DNA of 64,000 nt. Source: Streptomyces venezuelae (GTDB taxonomy: Bacteria; Actinomycetota; Actinomycetes; Streptomycetales; Streptomycetaceae). How positions within the stretch are numbered: the first letter of the stretch is position 1; the number at the start of each line of letters is the position of its first letter. Where the stretch lies: contig NZ_CP029190.1 in NCBI RefSeq assembly GCF_008642295.1, forward strand, positions 1 through 64,000, given 5' to 3'. A program made the position numbers and the translations under genes. The notes under the pieces are model-generated. The model was given only the letters and a program-made list of their open reading frames with translations. It ran no database searches and had not been told where the DNA came from. Shown piece after piece: positions 54,094 through 62,698 of the stretch.

Positions 54094-54825
54094 CTACCGA
54101 AAGAGGTAGCCGAATACCGCGTCGCCGACCCGCTGGTCGGTGACCTCGGTGTTGTTCGCCTCCTCGCGGGCGAACTTGACGGACTGCTGGAGCTTCTCGA
54201 CACGGTCGAGGAGCTCATTGACCCGCCGGGCGGGCAGCGCGCCGGAGAACTTCACCGTGGTCCAGTAACCGACCGGGACGTCCTCGTAGTACACCTCGAC
54301 CTGCGCCGGGTGCTTCTCCGTGGCCTCGGCCTTCACGTGGTTGCGCGGAACCTTCTTCGTGCGGATGGTCCGCACCGGGTCTGTCTTCCACGAGTCCGTC
54401 GAGGGATCCAGGTTCCACGACTCGGAGGCATCAAGCACCGGCAGCTTGCGCACAAAGGTGTGCAGGTCGGTGAGTTGCTTCTCCAGGAACAACAGGTAGG
54501 GGACGGGCACCTGGGGCAACAGCACCGTACCGTCGACCACCACGTCCGCGACCGCGGACCGGTTCGCCCAGTCCTTCGTTGCGGTCACGTCGAAGAGCCG
54601 CGTCAGCGTCCCGGCGGTCGCCCGCAGGGCGTCCTCGGCCTTGATCTGCACCCGCGTGGACTCGGGCGGCAGTTGCTCGCCCTCCTCGTCCTTGGGCTGA
54701 TAGGTCCGGGAGATGCCGGCCAGCAGGGCGGGCTTCTGCACGTCCTGGTGGGCCTGGGTGAGTTCCTGGAGAGCCTTGGACTTGACGCCCTTTTCGACTG
54801 CGATGATCTGATTCAGCTTCGGCAC
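54094..54825 (-). CDS. DUF7873-like hypothetical protein
   Basis: GTG at 54825: MPKLNQIIAVEKGVKSKALQ, then LAGISRTYQPKDEEGEQLPP, RLFDVTATKDWANRSAVADV, RTKKVPRNHVKAEATEKHPA, QVEVYYEDVPVGYWTTVKFS. 243 residues, intact and well conserved in feel. I associate it with the DUF7873 group known from actinomycete phages and mobile elements; its role is unknown. It is cotranscribed in direction with the tRNA-like cluster downstream, suggesting a functional link with RNA. Confidence 0.7.
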   Translation of the reverse strand: MPKLNQIIAVEKGVKSKALQELTQAHQDVQKPALLAGISRTYQPKDEEGEQLPPESTRVQIKAEDALRATAGTLTRLFDVTATKDWANRSAVADVVVDGTVLLPQVPVPYLLFLEKQLTDLHTFVRKLPVLDASESWNLDPSTDSWKTDPVRTIRTKKVPRNHVKAEATEKHPAQVEVYYEDVPVGYWTTVKFSGALPARRVNELLDRVEKLQQSVKFAREEANNTEVTDQRVGDAVFGYLFR

Positions 54826-54894
54826 ACGTCGAACCTAACAACTCCGCGCTGCACCTACATCCGATTAAACGCCCGCCCCGCCCTTTCCGGCCGA

Positions 54895-55062
54895 GAGGGT
54901 GGTCAAACACCTGGCGGTGCTGGACGCCGCCGGCCTGGTATCGGGCCGCCGCGCCGGACGCGAAGTGCGGTTCGCGGTCCGCCCCGCGGCACTGGACGCG
55001 ACGGCCCGCTGGATGGCGGTCCTCGACGCCGACTGGGACCCCCGCCTGGAAGCCGACCTGCT
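54895..55062 (+). pseudogene. ArsR-family regulator, C-terminal fragment
   Basis: VVKHLAVLDAAGLVSGRRAG then REVRFAVRPAALDATARWMA is the recognition helix, wing and last helix of ArsR proteins related to those that accompany START/AHSA1 genes. The first ~35 residues are missing. The sequence runs directly into a tandem duplication at 55073 and then another regulator stub. Confidence 0.65.
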
Positions 55063-55072
55063 CGGCCGACGG

Positions 55073-55118
55073 ATCGAGTACCTCTTCACGTATGTATCGA
55101 GTACCTCTTCACGTATGT
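55073..55118 (+). repeat. Perfect 23-bp tandem duplication
   Basis: The unit starting ATCGAGTACCTCTTCACG and ending TATGT occurs twice without a break (55073-55095 and 55096-55118). Each unit encodes IEYLFTYV. It lies at the junction of the ArsR stub and the next regulator stub. Confidence 0.9.
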
Positions 55119-55440
55119 ACAGCCGCTGGGCAGGCGTTTCACGCTCCAGGAGGTCGTCGACGGGATCAAGGAAGCCGCGGGCCCTGGCCAAGGGCAAGGC
55201 CCCCAACCCGACGTGGGAACGCTGCGGCGCTGGGCGACTTCTTCGGCCTCCCGCTCGCCTACTTCATCGACGACGAGGTCGAGGCCCGGGTGTCGGCGCA
55301 GCTCGCGCAGATCGCCGCGATGCGCGCCAACGACGTGCGTTCGGTGGCGCTACAGGCGGCCACGGTGGCGACGATGTCCACGCAGGGCATCGAGGCGATG
55401 CGCTCCGTATCGAACGGGCGCCGGCCGCTCCTGCCGTGCC
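55119..55440 (+). pseudogene. EspR-like Xre regulator, broken
   Basis: Pieces in three frames: RRFTLQEVVDGIKEAAG, then LGDFFGLPLAYFIDDEVEAR and AMRANDVRSVALQAATVATM with GIEAMRSV. These are the start and end of the helix-turn-helix regulators common in Streptomyces that begin TLQEVV and end AMRSV. The middle HTH helices are missing and the frame changes at least twice. From 55441 to 55726 there is no supported gene. Confidence 0.6.
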
Positions 55441-55726
55441 ACCGACCGTCTGACGCGTGCACTGCCGGTGCAACGCCTGTGCGATGCCTGTGCGATGCCT
55501 GTGCAGAGTCTGGCGCTGAAGATCGCGGGCAGCCGTGCGGGGCCCCGCGATCGGATGACCGGCGAGCGGGAACTCAGGGCGCATGGACCGCCGTGACTGG
55601 CGTGAGCTTCCCGCGAAGGCGGTGCGCCGGCCTCGGCCTCGGCCTTGGGCAGCATCCACTCGGCCTCCACGGCGGCCTTCGCCTGCGGCCGATACGGCCG
55701 AATCCCGGCGCCATGGCAGCCATGCC

Positions 55727-56098
55727 CTACCAGGCTTCCATCTCCTTCCTGAAGGTCGGGCAGTCGATGATGTCCGGCTTGCTGCACTGCAGGGCGTGCG
55801 TGAGGAACTGGTGGGCGTGGTCGAGGTCGATCCTGCGCTGCTCGACCTCGGCGATCTTGGCGCGGATCATGGCCTCGCGAAGGGGCTTGTCCTGCTGGAA
55901 GTCGGAGATCTCGGCCAGCGTGAGGCCGGCCTGCTGGCACTTGCGGAGCAGGGTGATGCGTTCGGCCGCCTCCGTCGGGTAGCGGCGCTGGCCGCTGTGG
56001 CGTTCGGGCTGGGGCAGGAGGCCGTGGCGTTCCCAGTACCGGATGGCCGAGGCCGGTACCCCGGTGAGCTCGGCCAGGTGGCCGATCGTCATCAGCAT
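55727..56098 (-). CDS. MerR-family transcriptional regulator
   Basis: MTIGHLAELTGVPASAIRYW then ERHGLLPQPERHSGQRRYP is the MerR winged helix, followed by a dimerisation coiled coil (IRAKIAEVEQRRIDLDHAHQ). 123 residues from ATG 56098 (GAGGGTCGG upstream). Cysteines occur in CQQAGL, LQCSKPDIIDC; they could sense metal or redox but are not in the SoxR arrangement. Divergent from the class II aldolase gene with a palindromic operator between. Confidence 0.9.
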   Translation of the reverse strand: MLMTIGHLAELTGVPASAIRYWERHGLLPQPERHSGQRRYPTEAAERITLLRKCQQAGLTLAEISDFQQDKPLREAMIRAKIAEVEQRRIDLDHAHQFLTHALQCSKPDIIDCPTFRKEMEAW

Positions 56099-56125
56099 GC
56101 CGACCCTCTTTCGCTCCGGCGGTTG

Positions 56126-56145
56126 ACTTAAACCTTAGTTCAAGT
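56126..56145. promoter_or_regulatory. MerR-type operator
   Basis: ACTTAAAC-CTTA-GTTCAAGT has seven of eight complementary pairs. On the + strand TTGACT at 56123 is a plausible -35 box overlapping it, as in MerR-controlled promoters with long spacers. Confidence 0.65.
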
Positions 56146-56214
56146 TGTTTGGTTGCTCTCACGCGACTCGGTGACCGGCGAGCGGTCACCGAGCGACCGA
56201 TGAGGAGGACGACC

Positions 56215-56868
56215 ATGTCCGAAGCACAAGACCTGGCACGCCGGATCGCGGAGTCCGCGCGGCAGCTGTTCGAGGCGGGGGTGATGTCGCACTCGGGGCA
56301 CGCCAACCTCAGCGCACGGCTCGACGACGAGCGGATGCTGCTGACCCCCGGTTCCGTACGCGGCCTCCTGCCCGGGCAGGTGGCGACCGTGCACCGGGAC
56401 GGGCGGGCGCTGGAGGGGAGCCTGCAGTCCTCCAGCGCCGAGATCGTCGCGATGCACGCGGTGGTCTACCGTGCGCGTCCCGCGGTGGGCGCGGTGATCC
56501 ACACCCATTCGCCCGCCGCGACGGCCTTCGCGGTGGCCCACCGGCCGCTGCCGTGCCGCACCGAGCCGCTGCTGCGCTTCGGGCAGGCCGAGGCCGTGCC
56601 GGTGGTGGCCTGGGGGCCGCGTGGTTCGGACGTGTCGGTGCGCAGCATCACCCGGGTTCTGGCAGAGAACCCGACGACGCGGGCGGTTCTGCTGGCCAAC
56701 CACGGCCTGTTGGCGTTCGGCCCTGACCTGACCGCCACGGCGAACCTGGTGATGGCGATCGAGGAGAGCGCGGAGGCGGAGCTCGCCGCGGCGGCGATCG
56801 GCGGGGCGGTGGACTTCCCCGAGGGCGCGCTAACAGCCGTACGGGCGTCGATGGCGCGGGTCGCCTGA
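56215..56868 (+). CDS. Class II aldolase/adducin-type protein
   Basis: 217 residues from ATG 56215 with GAGGAGGACG upstream. GVMSHSGHANLSARLDDERM and IHTHSPAATAFAVAHRPL (zinc His-x-His) plus VLLANHGLLAFG are the conserved blocks of fuculose-1-phosphate aldolase-like enzymes. The family cleaves or decarboxylates sugar phosphates or hydroxy acids with a zinc ion. Its stop overlaps the next gene (TGATG). Probably controlled by the divergent MerR regulator. Confidence 0.88.
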   Translation: MSEAQDLARRIAESARQLFEAGVMSHSGHANLSARLDDERMLLTPGSVRGLLPGQVATVHRDGRALEGSLQSSSAEIVAMHAVVYRARPAVGAVIHTHSPAATAFAVAHRPLPCRTEPLLRFGQAEAVPVVAWGPRGSDVSVRSITRVLAENPTTRAVLLANHGLLAFGPDLTATANLVMAIEESAEAELAAAAIGGAVDFPEGALTAVRASMARVA

Positions 56869-57281
56869 TGGGCGGCGAGGCGGACGAGGCCGACGAGGCC
56901 GACGAGGCCGACGAGGCGATGGAGGCGCTGCGGAGCCGGTTCCGGGTGACGTTCGGGACGGTACCGAGGGGCGCGGAGGAGCGGCTGCGGGTGGCCGGGG
57001 CGTTCGGGCGGCTGGGCACCGAGCAGGCGCTCCTGGCCCTGCGTCACATCGTGCTGCACGACAGCCCGCTGGGCGACCGGGTGCAGCGGCTGGTGCACGT
57101 CGGACAGTTGCTGGCGCTCGGCCGCGGCGACGCCGCCCGGCTGCACGCCCGGGGCGCGCTGCACGCCGGTGCCACCCTCGCAGAGCTGGTCGGGGTGGCC
57201 GAGACCGCCCTGATCACGTCGGGTGCGCCCGGGTACGCCCTCGGTATGGAGATCGTCGCGGAGCTCTGCGAGGACCGCTGA
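56868..57281 (+). CDS. Carboxymuconolactone decarboxylase-like protein with a repeat leader
   Basis: The N-terminus has a run ADEADEADEADEA encoded by repeats of GACGAGGCC, an expandable microsatellite-like tract. The rest, LVHVGQLLALGRGDAARLHA then RGALHAGATLAELVGVAETA, has the CMD helix pattern but no CxxxC, so it is not an AhpD-type peroxidase. 137 residues, coupled to the aldolase gene by overlap. It may be a partner decarboxylase. Confidence 0.7.
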   Translation: MGGEADEADEADEADEAMEALRSRFRVTFGTVPRGAEERLRVAGAFGRLGTEQALLALRHIVLHDSPLGDRVQRLVHVGQLLALGRGDAARLHARGALHAGATLAELVGVAETALITSGAPGYALGMEIVAELCEDR

Positions 57282-57418
57282 TCCCGCCGGCCGACAGCCG
57301 GGAGCCGCGGCCCGCGGGCCGCGGCTCTCACGGCACGCTGCGTTCACGTCAGTCGGACCCGCCCGTCGCAATCCGGGCCGTTCGTACCCGGCGATGGCCC
57401 CGGTCCGCACGAGCCGGG

Positions 57419-58652
57419 TCACGGCGCGCTCAGGGCGACCGTCGGGTGGAGGCGGGACGCGCGGACCGCGGGGTAGAGGCCGGCGATCGCGCCGATGGCG
57501 AGGGTGGCGGCGAAGCCGCCCGTCAGGGACCAGAGCGGTACGACCGCGGTCCAGCCCTGGACGAGCGCGAAGGCGCACGTCGCTACGGCGCCCAGTGCCG
57601 CTCCCGCCACGCCACCGAGGCCGGACAACAGGAGCGATTCCATGAGGAACTGGAGTCGGACGGCGTTCCGCCTCGCTCCGAACGCGCGCCGCAGGCCGAT
57701 CTCCTGGCGGCGTTCCAGAACCGAGACGACCATGGTGTTGGCCACGCCGACCCCGCCGACGAGGAGCGCAACGGCGCCGAGGCCGAGCATGAGGGTGGTG
57801 AGGCCCTTGTCGGTGGCGGCCTTCGCCGCGAGGGTGTCGGAGGGGCGGGAGACCTTGACCGAGCCCTCGGCGCCCGGGTTCACGGTGCGGGCGAGAACGG
57901 CCCGTACGTCCTCCACGGAAGCGTCCGAGGAGCATTCGAAGACGGTGGAGGGGTGGCCGTCGAAGGCGAAGTACCGCTCGGCGGCGGGGAAGCCGACCCA
58001 TGGCGACCCGGTCCAGGTTGGGCACCGGCTCGATGGGCTCGAGGATGCCGACGACCACCACGTACTCGTCGTTCATCATGATCTTCTCGCCGGGCCCGGT
58101 GATGCCCAGGCGCTCCGCCACGACGGTACCCAGCACGGTCACCGGGAGGTGCTCGCCCGCACCGTCGAGCCAGACCCCCTCGGCCATCTCGGCGTTGAGG
58201 GCGCCGAGCAGGTCGGGCCGGACGGCCTGGAGGGTGACCCCGGCGGCCTGCTCCTCGGGGACGACGTCGCTGCGGCGGATACGGGCGTCGACGTCCGCGG
58301 TCGCGGTGGCGGTGGCGTGCCGGACGAGCCCGATGCGCTGCACCATGGCGACCGCGTTGTTCGGCAGCTTCACCTCCTGCCCGAGGGCGTCCTTGCCGGC
58401 CTCGGCGGTGAGCAGGTTGGTGCCCAGGCGGTCGAGCCGGTCCATCAGATCGGCCCGGCTGGAGGTGGACAGCCCGACCACGGCAACCATCGTGGCGATG
58501 CCGATCGCGATCCCGAGGGCGGACAGGACGACCCGGGCGCGCCGGGCCCGCAGGCCGACCGCCCCGACAGCCAGGACGTCCCGGGCGGAGAGCCGGGCCG
58601 GCTTCAGCGCCCTGGCCCGCGCAGTCGTCGTACCGCTGCGGTCGGCGTTCAT
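57419..58652 (-). CDS. MacB/FtsX-type ABC transporter permease (one frameshift)
   Basis: Starts MNADRSGTT with LSALGIAIGIATMVAVVGLS (first membrane helix) then a large extracytoplasmic domain with VEGVWLDGAGEHLPVTVLG-like blocks (EGVWLDGAGEHLPVTVLGTV). Near 57995 one G is extra; after it the sequence continues FPAAERYFAFDGHPSTVFEC and ends with three helices (LMLGLGAVALLVGGVGVANT, MVVSVLERRQEIGLRRAFG). Four helices in total is the MacB arrangement. It overlaps the ATPase by four bases. Confidence 0.8.
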
Positions 58653-59356
58653 GGCGCCACCTGCCCTGTACGGGAGTCGGCGACCACTTCGCCGTCGCGG
58701 AAGCGGACCCGGCGGGGCAGGGAGTCGGCGATGTCGTTGTCGTGCGTGATGACGCAGAGGGTGGTCCCGGCCTCGTTCAGCTCGCGCAGCAGCTCCATGA
58801 CGACCTCGCCGGTCGCGGTGTCCAGGGCTCCGGTCGGCTCGTCCGCCAGGAGCAGGTCCGGTTCGCCCACGAGGGCGCGGGCGATCGCGATGCGCTGCTT
58901 CTCCCCGCCGGACAGCTTGTGCGGGCGGTGGTCGAGCCGGTGGCCCGGCCGGACGCGCTCGAGGGCGGTGCGGGCCCGGGCGCGGCGCTCCCGGGGGTGG
59001 CGCCCGCGTACAGCAGGCCGTCCGCGACGTTGTCGACGGCGTCCCGGCCCGCGGCCAGGTGGAAGTGAGAGCTGGGCGTCGGACAGCGCGTTCACGTCGT
59101 GGCCGGCGATCCGGACGGTGCCGGTGGTCGGCTTGTCGAGGGTGCCGATGACGTTCAGCATCGTGGACTTCCCCGGTCCGGAGGGTCCGACGATCGCGAC
59201 GAGTTCGCCCGCGCGGACGGTCAGGTCCACGCCGCGCAGAGCGTGGACGCCGCCGGGGTAGGTCTTGGTCGCGTCGCGGAGTTCGACCACGGGGGCGGCT
59301 GTGTCGGTCGTCTCGCGGCACACCGCCTCGGCCCGGGGCCGTGCCATGGCACTCAC
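58649..59356 (-). CDS. ABC transporter ATPase of the MacB type, Q-loop region lost
   Basis: Walker A GPSGPGKST (Pro in place of the usual Ser), signature LSGGEKQR, Walker B LLLADEPTGALD, and switch His in CVITHDNDIA are present. Between TTGTVRIAGHDVNALSDAQL and TALERVRPGHRLDHRPHK the Q-loop (normally RRIGFVFQ...) is missing and the frame is displaced: another phase reads HLAAGRDAVDNVADGLLYAG. A short deletion plus an indel would explain it. The ORF is open but the protein is probably inactive. Start GTG 59356 overlaps the upstream stop (GTGA). Confidence 0.75.
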   Translation of the reverse strand: MSAMARPRAEAVCRETTDTAAPVVELRDATKTYPGGVHALRGVDLTVRAGELVAIVGPSGPGKSTMLNVIGTLDKPTTGTVRIAGHDVNALSDAQLSLPPGRGPGRRRQRRGRPAVRGRHPRERRARARTALERVRPGHRLDHRPHKLSGGEKQRIAIARALVGEPDLLLADEPTGALDTATGEVVMELLRELNEAGTTLCVITHDNDIADSLPRRVRFRDGEVVADSRTGQVAP

Positions 59357-60047
59357 TGCTTGGCCACCCCCACCTTCATGCCCTCGTGCAGTGCGGGCCC
59401 GCTCACCTCGATCCTTCCGTCGACGGTCATGTGCCGGTCTCGACGCGGACCACCGTGGCGGTGGCGCCCTGGACGAGCTGCAGGCCGTAGCCGCCGCCCT
59501 CGCCGCGCAGCGCGACGACCGCTTCGACGGGTACGGTCAGGACGCCCTGGCGGCCGGCGCTGACGAACTTCGCGCTGGCGGTGGCGCGGGTGTCCTCGCC
59601 CGAGAGCGCCGACCTGCCGGCGTCCAGGGTGACATCGACGGTGATGCCGTCCTGGGCGGACGCGGCGGCGTCGCCGCCCGAGGCCGGTTCCGCCCTGGCA
59701 GTGCCGGTCACCTTGCCGGGACTCGGTCCGCCCGCTGGGCAGGGTGATCTCGACCTTGGTGCCCTTCTCCGTCAGGGCCACGTCGCCCTGGTCCAGCCGG
59801 GCCCGTACGACCGGGTTGGTGGAGGCGACGGTGAGGACCGCCTTGTCGGGGCCGACCCGGTCGGCGAGGGCCGCGTCCGCGGAAACGACCGTGACCCGGT
59901 CGGGCTGGAAGACGACGTCCCCCTTGCCGACGGTGCCGGTGGGCCCGCGGTTCAGGGACTTCTGCCATTGCTTGACGGCGGCCTCGGTGGCCCCGTCGAA
60001 GCGCGGGTCGACCCGCAGGCCCGTGCCGGCTGAGCAGGTCACTCCCC
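59353..60047 (-). pseudogene. HlyD-type periplasmic adaptor, N-truncated and frameshifted
   Basis: A peptidoglycan-binding-like piece (RFDGATEAAVKQWQKSLNRG) is followed by VVFQPDRVTVVSADAALADR, TVASTNPVVRARLDQGDVAL and, in other frames, ITVDVTLDAGRSALSGEDTR and VLTVPVEAVVALRGEGGG. Frame changes near 59720 and 59430. The signal peptide and membrane-proximal part are gone; the reading ends at an IS30-type remnant at 60046. It completes the three-gene efflux operon with the permease and ATPase. Confidence 0.7.
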
Positions 60048-60390
60048 ACCTCACCAGGAGTCTCCTCGGCATCCCGCCCCAGCTGCGGCGAACGCTCACC
60101 TGGGACCGGGGCCGGGAGATGGCCGAGCACCAGGCCATCACAGCCGAGACCGGGATGCCGATCTACCTCTGCACGCCGCGCAGCCGTGGCAGCGCGGCAC
60201 CAACGAGAACACCAACCGGCTGCTTCGGCAGTACCTGCCCAAGGGCGCGGACCTCCGCACGTTCAGCCAAGCCGATCTGGACGCCATCGCCCACGAGCTC
60301 AAGCACCGTCCGCGCAGGACCCATGGCTATCGCACTCCGGCAGAGGTCTACGCTGACCTCCTGAACAGCGGTGATGCGCTGACCGCTTGA
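60046..60390 (+). pseudogene. IS30-family transposase, C-terminal fragment
   Basis: RRTLTWDRGREMAEHQAITA with ETGMPIYLCTP, and after a frame change near 60185, WQRGTNENTNRLLRQYLPKG and HELKHRPRRTHGYRTPAEVY. The second part contains the last catalytic Glu (NENTN) of IS30. One C is missing from a CCC run at the change. Only this end of the element remains. Confidence 0.75.
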
Positions 60391-60399
60391 GCTCGCCAT

Positions 60400-60998
60400 C
60401 GTTTGCTGAAGATCGTCGGCCCCGGATCGCGGATGAACTCAGCGGTCCGGGCGGGTTGCGACTGTTGCTTGCGATGCGCTTGAGGTTCGCCTTGTTGCAG
60501 GCGACGGCCTCCAACGGCCCGTACCCGGCGGCCTGCGCCACGCCGTCGGGCAGGTCCGCGCGCCAGAACCTCTGGTCGGCGAGGTCACGAAAGCGCGGGG
60601 CGAAGCGGTAACCGAGCATCTTTCACAGGCCGAAGGCCATGTCGGGGTACGAGGTGTTGTCGGTCGCGACCATCTCGTCAGCTTCCTCGTACGGCGTCCT
60701 GCGCCGCTCCGGGTGCCGCTTCACGCACGAGGCGTCGGCGGTGCCGAGGCCCGGCCAGGCACTCCACGACCTCCCACGGCACCGCGAGCGGGTCCTCGCC
60801 AAGCAACCGGCCGATGCAGCAGACCGTGCAGATCTGCACGGCCATGCCCAACCGGTGCGCGTCCGTACGCCTCAGCGAGATCAGATCGCGGTCGTCTTCA
60901 TCGAGGAAGAAGAACCGCTCCAGCTCCGGCCGCGTGGGCACCTCGGTGAACGTCCCGTACGCCTCGGCCTGCTCATCAGTCAGAAACCCCACCGGCAC
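60400..60998 (-). pseudogene. Tn3-family transposase fragments
   Basis: From the GTG at 60998: VPVGFLTDEQAEAYGTFTEV then ELERFFFLDEDDRDLISLRR is the TnpA N-terminus. After an internal deletion the sequence MLGYRFAPRFRDLADQRFWR, YGPLEAVACNKANLKRIASN continues further left (central region of TnpA). The catalytic DDE core is mostly absent. It is a remnant only. Confidence 0.7.
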
Positions 60999-61113
60999 GG
61001 CCGAACCGCAGGCAGCGACGTCGCCCGCCCGGCGATCTTTCCGTGAAGCCCCGCGGCACTCGCACCCGGTGTGCTCACCCGGGCTGTTCTGCCGGTCCGG
61101 CCGGTTCCTCCGG

Positions 61114-62487
61114 TCAGGCCGCGGGGCCGAGGTCTCCCTCAAGGAGCGTCTGTACGATCTGGGGCCGGTCCCAGAGGGCCAGGATCTCGTTGGCGAGGGC
61201 CACGACGGGCAGGTGATCTTGGTCGTGGACCTTGACGGCTGCGGCTTTCAGGGTGCGCGGGACGGCTCCGGCGTCCAGGAGGACGCGCCATTCCTGCGCG
61301 CCGAGTTCCAGGAACTCCAGTCCGGTGAGTCCGGCGGCCTCCAGGGGGTCGGCCAGTGTGCCCGGCGAGGCGCTGAGCGCGCGCAGGCGGGGCAGTCCGG
61401 CGACCGGCGCGAGGCTGAGCGGTGCACCGGCCCAGTGGTCGATGGACAGGACTTCCAGGGCGGGATGGACGGCGGCCTGGATGGTTTCGAGGCGTCCGGT
61501 GCCGACCCTGGCCACGGCCAGAAGCTCGTAGCCGACGCGGTTACGGCGTTCCTCCCGCATCCGGCCCAGCACGAAATCGGTAAGGGAGTCGGCCACGAGC
61601 TCGGCGCCGAGGCTCTGCTCGTGATCGACCAGGATGATCTGTCCGAGGTGCCCGGCCGGGCCGGGGGTCAGGTCGACTGCGAACTCGTCGCCGCCGTTGG
61701 TCCCGAAGCAGATCCACCCCGGCGAGCCGGCCAGGCCCTGCACCGCGGCGTCGGGCTCGGTGCAGGCCGCTTGCGTCGAGCTGACGTCCCAGCCGGGGTA
61801 ACGGACCGCTCCGTCGACGGCGTACAGGTGCTCCAGGCCGGAGAGCTCGCAGCCGACCGCCTCGCCGGCGAGCTCCGCCTCCTCGAAGTCGTCGCCGAAG
61901 TCGTCGCCCGCGTCCACCCGCGTCACCCGGTAGAGCACCTTGAACTCCTCGGGCAGGGTGACATCAAGGCGGGCTTCGGCGGCGGCGATCTCCTCTTCCG
62001 TCGCGCCGACGGCGTCGGGCAACCATTCGCGGAGCGTGCGCTCCAGCAGCTCGAGATCGGCCGAGGGGGCCGGCATCGCTCCGGGCACCGGATGGGGGCG
62101 GCGGAGCCAGGGCTCGGGAAGCCAGCCGTCGGCCAGGACAAGTACCCCCAGGTCCGGGTAGCCGACGGCCGGTTCCACAGCCGGGCTGGGCCAGACCAGG
62201 CCGAGCATGGTCCTTCCTTCCGGTCGGACCTCCGCCCTGAACGCGATTTCCTGAACTCTGCCGCGTGCAAGAGCCCTCTGTATGCCCTCCACCGCGATCC
62301 GCGCTGTCGACGACATCGCTCCACGATGGGCAAGGCTCCACCCGTGTTGGCTGATGCGCCCTGCCACACGGGCGGGCCGAGCGGTACGCCGTTCCGTGTC
62401 GTCGCCCAGCGTGAGCCGCAGCACGGGCTCCCAGCTCTCGAAAGCGTCCAGCGATGACAAGGGGGGGCTCTGATCGTCCATGTGCAT
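61114..62487 (-). CDS. SUKH (SMI1/KNR4) protein with a large C-terminal extension
   Basis: About 457 residues from ATG 62487 (a TTG at 62505 is also in frame). The SUKH core lies in the middle: ATEEEIAAAEARLDVTLPEE then FKVLYRVTRVDAG, and PGWICFGTNGGDEFAVDLTP. The first 150 residues are a separate domain; the last 150 (LPRLRALSASPGTLADPLEA then AGLTGLEFLELGAQEW) resemble leucine-rich repeats. Such composite SUKH proteins may neutralise more than one toxin. No toxin gene is adjacent; a Tn3 remnant lies beside it. Confidence 0.8.
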   Translation of the reverse strand: MHMDDQSPPLSSLDAFESWEPVLRLTLGDDTERRTARPARVAGRISQHGWSLAHRGAMSSTARIAVEGIQRALARGRVQEIAFRAEVRPEGRTMLGLVWPSPAVEPAVGYPDLGVLVLADGWLPEPWLRRPHPVPGAMPAPSADLELLERTLREWLPDAVGATEEEIAAAEARLDVTLPEEFKVLYRVTRVDAGDDFGDDFEEAELAGEAVGCELSGLEHLYAVDGAVRYPGWDVSSTQAACTEPDAAVQGLAGSPGWICFGTNGGDEFAVDLTPGPAGHLGQIILVDHEQSLGAELVADSLTDFVLGRMREERRNRVGYELLAVARVGTGRLETIQAAVHPALEVLSIDHWAGAPLSLAPVAGLPRLRALSASPGTLADPLEAAGLTGLEFLELGAQEWRVLLDAGAVPRTLKAAAVKVHDQDHLPVVALANEILALWDRPQIVQTLLEGDLGPAA

Positions 62488-62698
62488 GACCGTACGCGGA
62501 GCCAATGACAGCGGCGGCTACGGCCGGACCGCCCAGTGGTCAGGTACAGCGCTCAGGCCGGCTCCGGCGAGACGTTCGTAGCCAAAGATCATTTTGGTGC
62601 GGGGTCGGCCGGTGGCGTTTGCTCGAGGCGGTACAGGTTGGGAGACTCAGGGTCCCCGGCAAGGTAGCAGGCGCCAGGTGCCCGACGTGGTCCGGTCT

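Noticed and set aside
56466..59321. 951-codon open frame on the minus strand
   Set aside because: It lies opposite the aldolase and CMD genes and runs through the ABC genes in a wrong phase. Its translation is a low-complexity run of Arg, Pro and Gly. High GC makes long antisense frames common.
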